A DNA stretch of 8,032 bases from Propionibacteriaceae bacterium. Lineage in GTDB: Bacteria > Actinomycetota > Actinomycetes > Propionibacteriales > Propionibacteriaceae. A program made the position numbers and the translations under genes. Every line of letters starts with the position of its first letter. Position 1 is the stretch's first letter. The notes under the pieces were generated by a model. It searched no databases, was not told where the DNA came from, and worked only from the letters and a program-made list of their open reading frames with translations. The stretch spans positions 1 to 8,032 of the forward strand of contig JAUNRO010000138.1 in assembly GCA_030544185.1 (NCBI GenBank), given 5' to 3'. Positions 1-7,000 of this stretch are shown here, one piece after another.

Positions 1-530
1 TGTCGCGCGTCGGCGACATCTTCTTCGCCGTGCCGCTGCTGCTCGGCGGCATCCTGATTCTCTATACGTTCCCGTCCGACTTCACCACGCCCTATCTGCT
101 CGTGGTCGGCAAGGTCGTGATCGCGCTCGGCATCCTCGGCTGGCCGCGGATCGCCCGCATCATGCGCGCATCGGTCCTGCAGGTGAAACCGCAGGACTAT
201 GTCCAGGCGGCCCGCGCGCTCGGTGCCCGCCCGGGACGGATCATCTCCGGGCACGTGTTGCCCAACGCCTTCGCTCCGGTCATCGTGGTCGCCACGATCG
301 ACCTCGGCGTGTTCATCGCCACGGAGGCCACCTTGTCGTTCCTCGGCATCGGCTTGCAGCCGCCGACGGTGTCTTGGGGCGTGATGATCTCTGCGGCCTC
401 GGCGCTCGGCATGCTCCGCGCCGCGCCGCACATGCTGCTGTTCCCCAGTCTGTTCCTGTCCGTCACGGTCCTGGCGTTCATCATGCTCGGCGATGCCGTG
501 CGCGACGCCTTCGATCCCAAGTCCCGATAG
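1..530 (+). CDS. dppC: Peptide ABC transporter permease, DppC/OppC type (5' end missing)
   Basis: This is the C-terminal part of an inner-membrane permease of a peptide importer; it would pair with a DppB-type subunit to form the channel. The frame is already open at position 3 (reading SRVGDIFFAVPLLLGG), so the GTG at 30 is not the true start. Visible are hydrophobic segments near nt 21-85, 95-150, 270-350 and 430-485. The EAA coupling loop is at about nt 204-270, with AARALGA...HVLPN, where the permease contacts the ATPase. The C-terminus, GDAVRDAFDPKSR, is typical of DppC/OppC proteins. The TAG stop lies 10 bases before the next ATG, so it is co-transcribed with the ATPases. Dipeptide versus longer oligopeptide substrate cannot be told from this fragment. 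Confidence 0.93.
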   Translation, partial: SRVGDIFFAVPLLLGGILILYTFPSDFTTPYLLVVGKVVIALGILGWPRIARIMRASVLQVKPQDYVQAARALGARPGRIISGHVLPNAFAPVIVVATIDLGVFIATEATLSFLGIGLQPPTVSWGVMISAASALGMLRAAPHMLLFPSLFLSVTVLAFIMLGDAVRDAFDPKSR

Positions 531-540
531 TGAGCTGAGC

Positions 541-1611
541 ATGGCGAAGGAAGAGCTCGACGGCCGCACCCCGGTCCGGCGCGGCAACGGCAACGGCAAT
601 GACGAGGGCGAGTGGGAGCCCGTCGACGGCCGCCTGCTGGACGTCGAGGACCTGCACGTCGAATTCCGGACCCGCGAGGGGGTCGCCAAGGCCATCAACG
701 GCGCCTCGTTCACGCTCGACCAGGGGGAGACGCTCGCGATCCTCGGTGAGTCCGGCTCGGGCAAGTCCGTGACGGCGCAGGCGATCATGGGCATCCTCGA
801 CAGCCCGCCCGGATTCGTCACCGGCGGCCGGATCAAGTACTGCGGCAAGGACCTGCTGACGCTCCCGAGCCGGACCCGGGAGAAGGTCCGGGGCACCGAG
901 ATCGCGATGATCTTCCAGGATGCGCTGTCCGCGCTCAACCCGGTCTTCCAGGTCGGCTGGCAGATCGCGGAGATGTTCCGCGTCCACCGTGGGCTCAACA
1001 AGTCCGATGCCCTCGACGAGGCCGTGCGCCTCATGGAGCGCGTGCGGATCCCGGCAGCCCGCGAGCGCGCGCGGGCTTACCCTCATCAATTCTCCGGTGG
1101 CATGCGCCAACGCATCATGATCGCGATGGCGATCGCGCTGGACCCGCAGGTGCTGATCGCCGATGAGCCCACGACCGCGCTCGACGTCACCGTCCAGGCC
1201 CAGATCATGGAGCTCCTCTCCGACCTCCAGGACGAGCGCAAGATGGGACTCATCCTGATCACCCACGACCTCGGGGTCGTCGCGGATGTCGCCGACCGGA
1301 TTGCGGTCATGTATGCGGGGCGGCTCGTCGAGGGCGCCAACGTCTACGAGCTGTACGCCAACCCGGCCCATCCCTACACCGAGGGACTGCTCGACTCGAT
1401 CCCGCGGCTGGACCAGAAGGGTCAGACCCTGTCCGCCATCGGCGGCCTGCCGCCGAACCTCACCCGGATCCCGTCCGGGTGCGCCTTCCATCCCCGGTGC
1501 AAACACGCCCAGGACATCTGCAAGGCCGATCCGCCGCCGCCACTGCTCGATCTCGGCGGCCGGACCAGCGCGTGTCACTTTGCGAAAGAGGTGCTGAACA
1601 ATGAGTTCTGA
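541..1611 (+). CDS. dppD: Peptide ABC transporter ATP-binding protein, DppD/OppD type
   Basis: Cytoplasmic ATPase that energises peptide import, working as a heterodimer with the next gene product. From ATG 541 it has 356 residues, normal for the family. Seen: Walker A GESGSGKS at 69-76, signature FSGGMRQR at 184-191, Walker B ending in D208-E209, and H-loop histidine 242. The C-terminal oligopeptide-ATPase extension carries cysteines 314, 320, 327 and 345. ATG 541 is chosen because the in-frame ATG at 493 lies inside the permease gene and would add 16 residues unlike the family. The Shine-Dalgarno before 541 is weak, so translation may be coupled to the upstream stop 10 bases away. The N-terminus has an unusual low-complexity stretch, (Gly-Asn)x3 at 15-20, from three near-identical hexamers. 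Assignment to the DppD class is firm; the transported peptide is not known. Confidence 0.95.
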   Translation: MAKEELDGRTPVRRGNGNGNDEGEWEPVDGRLLDVEDLHVEFRTREGVAKAINGASFTLDQGETLAILGESGSGKSVTAQAIMGILDSPPGFVTGGRIKYCGKDLLTLPSRTREKVRGTEIAMIFQDALSALNPVFQVGWQIAEMFRVHRGLNKSDALDEAVRLMERVRIPAARERARAYPHQFSGGMRQRIMIAMAIALDPQVLIADEPTTALDVTVQAQIMELLSDLQDERKMGLILITHDLGVVADVADRIAVMYAGRLVEGANVYELYANPAHPYTEGLLDSIPRLDQKGQTLSAIGGLPPNLTRIPSGCAFHPRCKHAQDICKADPPPPLLDLGGRTSACHFAKEVLNNEF

Positions 1612-2665
1612 GACGCACGGCGCGGCCTCCGCCGGCGCCACGGGCGGGACCGGCGTACGCAGTCGTGAGGCCATCCTCGCCGCCGAGGACCTCGTCAAGC
1701 ACTACCCGATCCGCAAGGGCGTGCTGCGGCGCACCGTCGGCCACGTCAAGGCCGTCGACGGGGTGTCGTTCGAGCTCTACAAGGGCGAGACGCTCGGCAT
1801 CGTGGGGGAGTCCGGTTGTGGCAAATCCACCCTCGGGCGGCTGCTGATGCGTCTGGAGGAGCCGACGGCCGGACGCACGACGTTCAACGGTGTGGACATG
1901 TATTCGCAGCGCGGCAACGCCATGCGCAAACTCCGCCGCGACATCCAGATCGTGTTCCAGGATCCCTATACGTCGCTCAACCCGCGCATGACGGTCGGCG
2001 ACATCATCGGTGAGCCGTTCGACATCCACCCCGATGCCGTGCCCAAGGCCGGCCGGCGCAAGCGCGTCCAGGAGTTGCTGGACCTCGTCGGGCTCAACCC
2101 AGAGCACATCAACCGCTATCCCCACCCGTTCTCCGGTGGCCAGCGCCAGCGCATCGGCATCGCTCGCGGTATCGCGCTGAACCCCAAGGTGTTGATCTGC
2201 GACGAGCCGGTCTCCGCGCTCGATGTGTCCGTCCAGGCGCAGGTGGTGAACCTGCTCGAGGAACTGCAGAACGAGCTCGATCTGGCCTACATCTTCATCG
2301 CCCACGATCTCTCGGTCGTGCGCCACATCTCCGACCGCGTCGGCGTCATGTATCTCGGCAAGATCGTCGAGCTCGGTGATGAGGACCAGATCTATTCGCA
2401 TCCGACCCATCCTTATACGCAGGCGCTGCTCTCGGCCGTGCCCGTGCCCGATCCCACCGCGCGCGACAAGCGCGAACAGATCGTGCTCACCGGCGACGTG
2501 CCCAGCCCGGCCAACCCGCCCGCGGGCTGCCGTTTCCACACCCGCTGCTGGAAGGCCCAAGACGTCTGCACAACCGACGAGCCACCCCTGGTCGCCCGTC
2601 CCGACGGGGTCAGCGAGCACGCCTCGGCCTGCCACTTCGCCGAAGCGCGGGCGGTGCTCGGTTAG
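1601..2665 (+). CDS. dppF: Peptide ABC transporter ATP-binding protein, DppF/OppF type
   Basis: Second ATPase subunit of the importer, 354 residues. Seen: Walker A GESGCGKS at 69-76, signature FSGGQRQR at 177-184, Walker B ending D201-E202, H-loop histidine 235, and a C-terminal oligopeptide-ATPase domain with cysteines 310, 316, 323 and 344. The N-terminal stretch [20 protein letters not shown] is the usual OppF/DppF form, with the long insertion before the first beta strand. ATG 1601 lies inside the end of the preceding gene (11-base overlap) and has a good Shine-Dalgarno, AAAGAGGTG, ending about 8 bases upstream. Overlap and matching spacing of the cysteines support a DppD-DppF heterodimer made in equal amounts. 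No clear intrinsic terminator follows. Confidence 0.95.
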   Translation: MSSETHGAASAGATGGTGVRSREAILAAEDLVKHYPIRKGVLRRTVGHVKAVDGVSFELYKGETLGIVGESGCGKSTLGRLLMRLEEPTAGRTTFNGVDMYSQRGNAMRKLRRDIQIVFQDPYTSLNPRMTVGDIIGEPFDIHPDAVPKAGRRKRVQELLDLVGLNPEHINRYPHPFSGGQRQRIGIARGIALNPKVLICDEPVSALDVSVQAQVVNLLEELQNELDLAYIFIAHDLSVVRHISDRVGVMYLGKIVELGDEDQIYSHPTHPYTQALLSAVPVPDPTARDKREQIVLTGDVPSPANPPAGCRFHTRCWKAQDVCTTDEPPLVARPDGVSEHASACHFAEARAVLG

Positions 2666-2733
2666 GTTCTGGTCCTCGGGCGTCGGGCTTGCGTGGCGGT
2701 CCCGCGGCCCCGTCGGCGGCGGCTGGCCCTTTG

Positions 2734-2739
2734 TAGGAT
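2734..2739 (+). promoter_or_regulatory. Possible -10 box (TAGGAT) for the substrate-binding lipoprotein
   Basis: TAGGAT fits the TAnnnT -10 pattern of actinobacterial housekeeping promoters. It would start RNA near 2746, leaving a leader of about 22 bases that holds the Shine-Dalgarno. No convincing -35 box is found 16-18 bases upstream. It lies in the 102-base gap after the ATPase stop, so the lipoprotein may be transcribed separately as well as by read-through. This is inference from pattern only. Confidence 0.35.
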
Positions 2740-2754
2740 GGCGCCGAACCGGAC

Positions 2755-2762
2755 GGAAAGGG
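2755..2762 (+). promoter_or_regulatory. Shine-Dalgarno fixing the lipoprotein start
   Basis: GGAAAGGG sits 5 bases before ATG 2768. It decides for this ATG over the GTG at 2693, which has no such site and would put 25 arginine-rich residues in front of the signal peptide. Confidence 0.7.
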
Positions 2763-2767
2763 CGGGG

Positions 2768-4453
2768 ATGAAACGGATCGTGGCCCGACTGGTCGCGGCG
2801 GCACTGCTGCTGACCGGGTGCACCACCACGACGACACCGCCTCCGGCGCCGCCTGCCCCGCCGGCTCCGCCGACCGCGCCGCCGGCGCAGGACCCCAGCG
2901 GGGATCTCGCGGTCCGTGCCTGTGCGCCGGAGGGGCTGCTGCTGCCGGCCGCTGCGCTGGACAGCTGCGGGCTGCGGATCACCGAGGCCGTCAATGCACG
3001 GCTCACCCGGATCGATCCCGCCACCGGCCAGCCCGAGCTCGATCTGGCTGAGGCGATCGACACCGCCGACTCCTTGACATTCACGGTCCGCCTCGCGCGC
3101 GGGCGGCTGTTCCACGACGGCACCGAGGTGAAGGCCCGCAACATCGTCTCCGCGTGGAACTGGGCCGCCTATGGCCCCCATCAGATCCCCGCCCAGAGCT
3201 GGTTCTCGATCATCGACGGTGGGGCCGCGATGACGTGCCCCGCCGAGGGCACCTGCTCGAAGGACGTCCTGCCGACGGAGCTGGCCGGACTGCGCATCCT
3301 CGACGACTACAGCTTCACGATCCGCACCGTCTCGCCGGTCGGTGACCTGCGAGCCAGGTTGGCCCATCCGGCGTTCAGCCCGCTGCCCGATGCCTTCTTC
3401 GCGATGGACGACGAGGGGCGCGAGACGTTCACCTTGGAGCCGATCGGCTCGGGGCCGTTCCGGATCGCCGGGATCACGCCGACCGAGACCACGCTGGCGG
3501 CCTTCGAGGACTACACCGGCACGCCTCGTCCACGGGTGCAGAACGTGACGCTCCGCCGCTATGACGCGCCCGAGCAGGGCCTCGACGCCTTCCGGGCCTA
3601 CAACGACGTGGTCGCCAACACTCTCGACTACACCGAGGTCATCCCGACCGACCAGCTCGTCGACGATCTGTGGCAGCGCGACCTGCCCGAGCGTCACGGG
3701 ACCTGGGACACCCGGTCGGTGCAGGTGCTGAACTTCATCGCCGGCGATTCCCACCTCACCGATCCGCGCATCCGCCGGGCGATCTCGATGGCGATCGACC
3801 GCCAGGCGCTGGCGCGCCAGGTCTTCGCGGGTACGCGGGAGCCGGCGACCAGCTGGGTCTCGCCGGCGGTGCCGGATTATCCGGCGGATGCCTGCGGTGA
3901 GCTGTGCGCCTACGACCTCGCCGAGGCGCGAGCGCTGTTCACCGAGGCCGGCGGTTATCCGGAGGTGTTCCGCATCACTGTCAACGAGGACGGCGGCCAC
4001 AAGCAGTGGGCCGACGCGCTGTGCAACCAGCTCAAGAACACCCTCGAGCTCGACTGCCAGGTGAACCTGCTGGACAACCAGGCCCAGGTCCTCGAGGCCC
4101 TCGCCAGGGGGGAGCTCACCGGCATGGTGCGGCAGGGCTCGCCGGTCGAGGCGGTGTCGACCGGCGCTCTGTCCGCCGAGACCGCGCTCGGGGCGTACGC
4201 CTCGGACTCCGGCCGCAACCGTGTCGGCTATCGCAACCCCGAGTTCGATGCCCGGTTCAATGCCGCCCGCGACGTCACCACCCGGGAAGGCGCGCTGGAG
4301 GCCTATCACGCCGCCGAGTTGCTTTTGCGTGAGGATCCGCCGTCGGTCCCGCTGTGGTTCGCGTCCACCCCCTATGGCTATTCCACGCGGATCAGTGACG
4401 TCCGCCTCAGCCCGTTCGGCAACCTCGATCTCACCGCGGTCCGCCGCTCCTGA
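2768..4453 (+). CDS. Family 5 (DppA/OppA-type) extracellular solute-binding lipoprotein
   Basis: Likely substrate-capturing subunit of the adjacent peptide importer, 561 residues, anchored outside the membrane by lipid. The signal peptide is short: KR at 2-3, a hydrophobic core, and lipobox LLTGC with the lipidated cysteine at 18. A Thr5 run and a Pro/Ala linker (residues 19-41) follow, probably a flexible wall-spanning tether. The body has family 5 hallmarks: LDLAEAIDT...TFTVRLARGRLFHDGTEVKARNIVSAW, GSGPFRI near the middle, DPRIRRAISMAIDRQALARQVF, and PSVPLWF near the end. Eight further cysteines come in four close pairs (52/67, 157/163, 376/380, 419/430), which suggests disulfides. In many such operons the binding protein is the first gene; here it follows the ATPases. 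A second binding protein upstream of the window is possible. Substrate is not deducible. Confidence 0.92.
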   Translation: MKRIVARLVAAALLLTGCTTTTTPPPAPPAPPAPPTAPPAQDPSGDLAVRACAPEGLLLPAAALDSCGLRITEAVNARLTRIDPATGQPELDLAEAIDTADSLTFTVRLARGRLFHDGTEVKARNIVSAWNWAAYGPHQIPAQSWFSIIDGGAAMTCPAEGTCSKDVLPTELAGLRILDDYSFTIRTVSPVGDLRARLAHPAFSPLPDAFFAMDDEGRETFTLEPIGSGPFRIAGITPTETTLAAFEDYTGTPRPRVQNVTLRRYDAPEQGLDAFRAYNDVVANTLDYTEVIPTDQLVDDLWQRDLPERHGTWDTRSVQVLNFIAGDSHLTDPRIRRAISMAIDRQALARQVFAGTREPATSWVSPAVPDYPADACGELCAYDLAEARALFTEAGGYPEVFRITVNEDGGHKQWADALCNQLKNTLELDCQVNLLDNQAQVLEALARGELTGMVRQGSPVEAVSTGALSAETALGAYASDSGRNRVGYRNPEFDARFNAARDVTTREGALEAYHAAELLLREDPPSVPLWFASTPYGYSTRISDVRLSPFGNLDLTAVRRS

Positions 4454-4490
4454 ACTTCGAAGCGAGCGGCCGGGGCCGGTGAGCAGTGAG

Positions 4491-4496
4491 TAAGGT
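4491..4496 (+). promoter_or_regulatory. Likely -10 box (TAAGGT) of a leaderless transcript
   Basis: TAAGGT matches the TAnnnT -10 pattern. It is followed by 6 bases and then GTG at 4503, which is the spacing expected when RNA begins exactly at the start codon. This arrangement is well documented for leaderless genes in actinobacteria. No strong -35 is seen, which is also common for that class. The start of transcription is inferred, not shown. Confidence 0.5.
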
Positions 4497-4502
4497 GTCG
4501 GG

Positions 4503-4562
4503 GTGCCAGAATCGCCCGCGCTGCTGCTTGTCCATGCCCACCCCATCTTCGAGGGCCTGTGA
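4503..4562 (+). CDS. Predicted leaderless 19-residue small ORF coupled to the flavin reductase
   Basis: From GTG 4503 the frame reads MPESPALLLVHAHPIFEGL and stops at TGA 4560-4562. Its stop overlaps the next start in a GTGA, the standard layout for translational coupling. Fifteen of 19 codons end in G or C, as in neighbouring genes, and the A-ending codons are mostly at the beginning, as often seen near real starts. The GTG sits 6 bases after a TAAGGT box, so the message would have no leader. The peptide has a hydrophobic middle and two histidines, and I recognise no family. It may act mainly by delivering ribosomes to the flavin reductase, whose own GAGGG is only 3 bases from its GTG. A chance open stretch remains possible at this length. 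Confidence 0.42.
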   Translation: MPESPALLLVHAHPIFEGL

Positions 4563-5086
4563 GCGAGCTCCGGGACGACTTGGTCGAGCGGGACGCCGCC
4601 GCCGGTGGCCTGCGCCGGGCCATGGCCAACTTCGCCACCGGTGTCACGGTGGTCACGGTCACCGATGGCGGTGTGCACTATGCGATGACCTGCAACTCCT
4701 TCACCTCCATCTCGCTCGATCCGCCGCTTGTGATGGTGAGCGCCTCCCAGAAGGGGCGGTTCCACGATCATTTCCTGGCGGTCGACCACTGGTCGGTGTC
4801 GGTGCTGGCCTGCGGCCAGGGCGCGATCGCGACGCACTTCGCCAACCCCCACCGCGACCGTCCGCGCCAGTTCGAGGGCATCGACCACAAGCTTTCCGAG
4901 CGGACCGGGTCCCCGCTGATCGGTGGTGCTCTGGCGTGGCTGGAGTGCCGAACGACCCAGGTCGTGCCCGCGGGCGACCACTCGATCGTGCTCGGGTCGG
5001 TGCTGGGCGCAGCGGTCCGGGATGCGACCGAGGCGAGCCCGTTGACCTACTTCCGGGGGCAGTTCGTCGACCTGCCGCGCGAATGA
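4559..5086 (+). CDS. Flavin reductase-like FMN-binding split-barrel protein
   Basis: A 175-residue protein of the flavin reductase-like domain family (HpaC/DIM6/NTAB type). Members bind FMN or FAD and use NAD(P)H to supply reduced flavin to a partner monooxygenase, or act as flavoproteins themselves. Seen: RRAMANFATGVTVVT at about 19-33, the flavin-binding core MTCNSFTSISLDPPL at 43-57, an A-L-A-W-L-E-C strand, and GDHSIVLGSV from 139, the usual GDH(x)4G(x)V signature. Length is normal. GTG 4559 keeps the complete first helix, whereas the next in-frame ATG (4622) would cut into the fold. The start overlaps the small ORF's stop as GTGA. No monooxygenase lies next to it in the window, so its partner is unknown. 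Cytoplasmic; no signal peptide or membrane segment. Confidence 0.88.
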   Translation: MSELRDDLVERDAAAGGLRRAMANFATGVTVVTVTDGGVHYAMTCNSFTSISLDPPLVMVSASQKGRFHDHFLAVDHWSVSVLACGQGAIATHFANPHRDRPRQFEGIDHKLSERTGSPLIGGALAWLECRTTQVVPAGDHSIVLGSVLGAAVRDATEASPLTYFRGQFVDLPRE

Positions 5087-5138
5087 TCCGGTGTGCCGCT
5101 CGCGGTCGAGTGAGGAGTGGTCAGGGCCCTCCGTCACG

Positions 5139-5144
5139 TACTAT
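5139..5144 (+). promoter_or_regulatory. Possible -10 box (TACTAT) before the VanW-family gene
   Basis: TACTAT in the 100-base gap after the flavin reductase fits the -10 pattern and would start RNA near 5151, giving a leader of about 36 bases with GAGG near its end. The -35 region is weak. Inference from pattern. Confidence 0.35.
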
Positions 5145-5176
5145 CGTGCTCGATTCCCGCCGTATGAGTCTTTTTC

Positions 5177-5189
5177 GAGGTGCGCTTTG
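5177..5189 (+). promoter_or_regulatory. Shine-Dalgarno and TTG start of the VanW-family protein
   Basis: GAGG at 5177-5180 lies 6 bases before TTG 5187. The only upstream in-frame alternative noted is GTG 5091, which would place the start before the putative promoter and add 32 residues of unlike composition. No in-frame ATG is near, so a TTG start is the best choice. Confidence 0.6.
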
Positions 5190-6974
5190 AGCGACGAGCC
5201 CCGTCACCAGCCGACCCCGCCCGATGTGTCGCGCGCCGAGGAGTTGTCCGAGGACCCCTCCACGCTGACGCCGGAACCGGAGGAGAGGCGCCGCCGGGGT
5301 CCCCGGGTCGCGCTGATCCTCGGGGTGCTGTTGGTCGTGGCGATCGGCGGCGCCTATCTTGCGGGCTATGTGCTGGCCGGGGACAAGCTGCCGCGCAACA
5401 CCACGGTGGCCGGCATCGGGATCGGTGGTCTCACCGCCCCGGAGGCGGAGGCGAAGCTCGCTGAGGAGTACGCCCCGGTCGTCACCGCGCCGATGAAGGT
5501 CACGATCGAGGAAACCGTGCACGAGCTCCTGCCCGCGGACTCGGGGCTGGGCGTCGACTATGCGGCGACTGTCCACGCCGGTGGAGCGGGCAAGAGCCTC
5601 AACCCGCTGCACATCTGGCGGGTGCTGACCGGCGGCGGGCCGATCGAACCCGTGGTGGAGATCGACGACAACCGGCTGACCGAGGCCGTCGGGGGGCTGG
5701 CCGGTGAGATCAACAAGCCGGCGGTCGACGCCACCGCCACCTTCGAGGGCGCCGAGATCCAGCGGACCCCCGGTGAGCAGGCGGTCGAGCTGCAGCAGGA
5801 CGATCTCGTCGCGGCGCTCCGAGGGGCTTATCCGGATGCCACCGAGGTCACCGGCGAGGTCCGCCGGATCGACCCGATCGTGACCGACGCGAAGATCGAC
5901 GAGGCCGTGGAGGCATATGCCAAGCCCGCGCTCCAGGGCCCGGTCAAGGTCGACACCGGTCAGGGTGTGTTCGACGTGACCCCGGCGATGATCGGCAACG
6001 CGTCGGAGTTCGCCGTCGAGGACAGCTCGGTGGTCGGCAAGACCGATGCCACGAAGCTGTTCGAGAACGCCCAGCCCGCGATCAAGAAGCTGGAGCTCAA
6101 GCAGGCGCGGAACGCGCGCTACAAGTTCGAGGGCGGGGCCATCACCGTGACTCCGTCGACCGACGGCGCCGAGCTCACCAAGGAGAACTTCGAGAAGGCC
6201 GTGATGCCGGTGCTGCTCACCACCGAGCGCCAGGTCACGGCGGAGCTCAAGGTGACCAAGCCCAAGCTCACCACCGAGCTCGCGGAGGCCCAGAAGCCCA
6301 AGCAGGTCATCGGTGAGTTCACCACCTACTATCCGCACGCCGCCTATCGCAACACCAACCTGACGCTCGCCGCCTCACGCATCAACGGCACGACGGTCGC
6401 GGTCGGCGATGTGTTCTCGCTCGACCGGACGCTCGGCTCGCGCAGCGGTGGCGGCTATGTCGACGGGTGGGTCGTCTCCGGGTCGCGCCTGAAGCGGGAG
6501 AACGCCGGCGGCATCTCGCAGTCCGCGACGACCGTGTTCAACGCCGGGTGGTTCGCCGGTCTGGAGGACGTGCAGCACCAGCCGCACACCATGTATTTCG
6601 ATCGCTATCCCGCCGGGCGCGAGTCGACGATCTATTCGGGTCACATCGACGTGAAGTTCCGCAACACGACGGACAACGCGATCTATATCCAGAGCTACAC
6701 CAACAAGTCCGCCCCGGGTGGGCGAGGCTCGATCACCGTGAAGATCTGGGGCACCAAGAAGTGGGACATCGAGTCCCCGGAGCCGCGCAAGAGCAATTTC
6801 TACAGCGGCCGGACGATCACCGACAACGGCGCCGACTGCAACCCGCAGTCCGCGTCCCCGGGCTTCACTGCCACCTACTACCGGCTGTTCAAGGTCAACG
6901 GCCAGGTCGTGAAGCGTGAGGACAAGTCCTGGAAATACAACGCGACCGACGAGATCCGCTGCACCCGCGGGTGA
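5187..6974 (+). CDS. Membrane-anchored VanW-family protein with peptidoglycan-binding-like region
   Basis: From TTG 5187 the protein has 595 residues. Order: an acidic, proline-rich cytoplasmic tail (1-33), RRRR at 34-37, one membrane helix at about 41-64, then an outside portion. The first outside part (about 69-370) starts NTTVAGIGIGGLTAPEAEAKL and resembles the repeated putative peptidoglycan-binding domains found in VanW proteins. The VanW domain spans about 376-520, with GTTVAVGDVFSLDRTLGSR, then AGGISQSATTVFNAGWFAGL, and a histidine-containing HQPHTMYFDRYPAGRESTI. A tail with cysteines 551 and 592 closes the protein, possibly as a disulfide. VanW domains occur in some vancomycin-resistance clusters, but their biochemical role is unsettled and no other van gene is here, so resistance should not be inferred. 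Envelope or wall-related function is the most one can say. Confidence 0.9.
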   Translation: MSDEPRHQPTPPDVSRAEELSEDPSTLTPEPEERRRRGPRVALILGVLLVVAIGGAYLAGYVLAGDKLPRNTTVAGIGIGGLTAPEAEAKLAEEYAPVVTAPMKVTIEETVHELLPADSGLGVDYAATVHAGGAGKSLNPLHIWRVLTGGGPIEPVVEIDDNRLTEAVGGLAGEINKPAVDATATFEGAEIQRTPGEQAVELQQDDLVAALRGAYPDATEVTGEVRRIDPIVTDAKIDEAVEAYAKPALQGPVKVDTGQGVFDVTPAMIGNASEFAVEDSSVVGKTDATKLFENAQPAIKKLELKQARNARYKFEGGAITVTPSTDGAELTKENFEKAVMPVLLTTERQVTAELKVTKPKLTTELAEAQKPKQVIGEFTTYYPHAAYRNTNLTLAASRINGTTVAVGDVFSLDRTLGSRSGGGYVDGWVVSGSRLKRENAGGISQSATTVFNAGWFAGLEDVQHQPHTMYFDRYPAGRESTIYSGHIDVKFRNTTDNAIYIQSYTNKSAPGGRGSITVKIWGTKKWDIESPEPRKSNFYSGRTITDNGADCNPQSASPGFTATYYRLFKVNGQVVKREDKSWKYNATDEIRCTRG

Positions 6975-6978
6975 TCGC

Positions 6979-7000
6979 GGGCGTACGCCACCGGTGGCCC
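6979..7000. other. Overlapping palindromes between two convergent stops
   Basis: The 26 bases between the stop of the VanW gene and the stop of the minus-strand gene hold GGCGTACGCC (6980-6989) and GCCACCGGTGGC (6987-6998), two perfect palindromes sharing three bases, enclosed by GGGC/GCCC arms. A factor-independent bidirectional terminator is possible, but there is no T run on either side, so this is only a structural remark. Confidence 0.35.

Noticed and set aside
493..540. Upstream ATG for the DppD-type gene
   Set aside because: It would overlap the permease end and add residues without family resemblance; ATG 541 gives the usual length.
481..1698. Long minus-strand frame opposite the DppD-type gene, and a similar one at 5121-6338 opposite the VanW gene
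   Set aside because: Both mirror codon positions of well-supported genes and show no family motif or ribosome site.
4455..4462. CTTCGAAG palindrome as an operator
   Set aside because: A single 8-base palindrome without a partner; may be chance.
4467..4478. CGGCC/GGCCG as a terminator after the lipoprotein gene
   Set aside because: The loop would be only 2 bases and no T run follows; it is also just upstream of the likely -10 box.
1129..4830. GCGATCGC octamers (1129-1136, 4823-4830) as a HIP1-like repeat
   Set aside because: Only two copies, both inside genes where common Ala/Ile/Arg codons readily create them.
1460..5137. Minus-strand open frame of 1225 codons across four plus-strand genes
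   Set aside because: It is antisense to genes with clear family motifs, is rich in Arg, Gly and Asp in no recognisable pattern, and such long shadow frames are usual at this GC content.
5187..6974. VanW gene as evidence of a vancomycin-resistance cluster
   Set aside because: No vanH, vanA, vanX or vanRS relatives are nearby, and VanW domains are widespread in susceptible bacteria.
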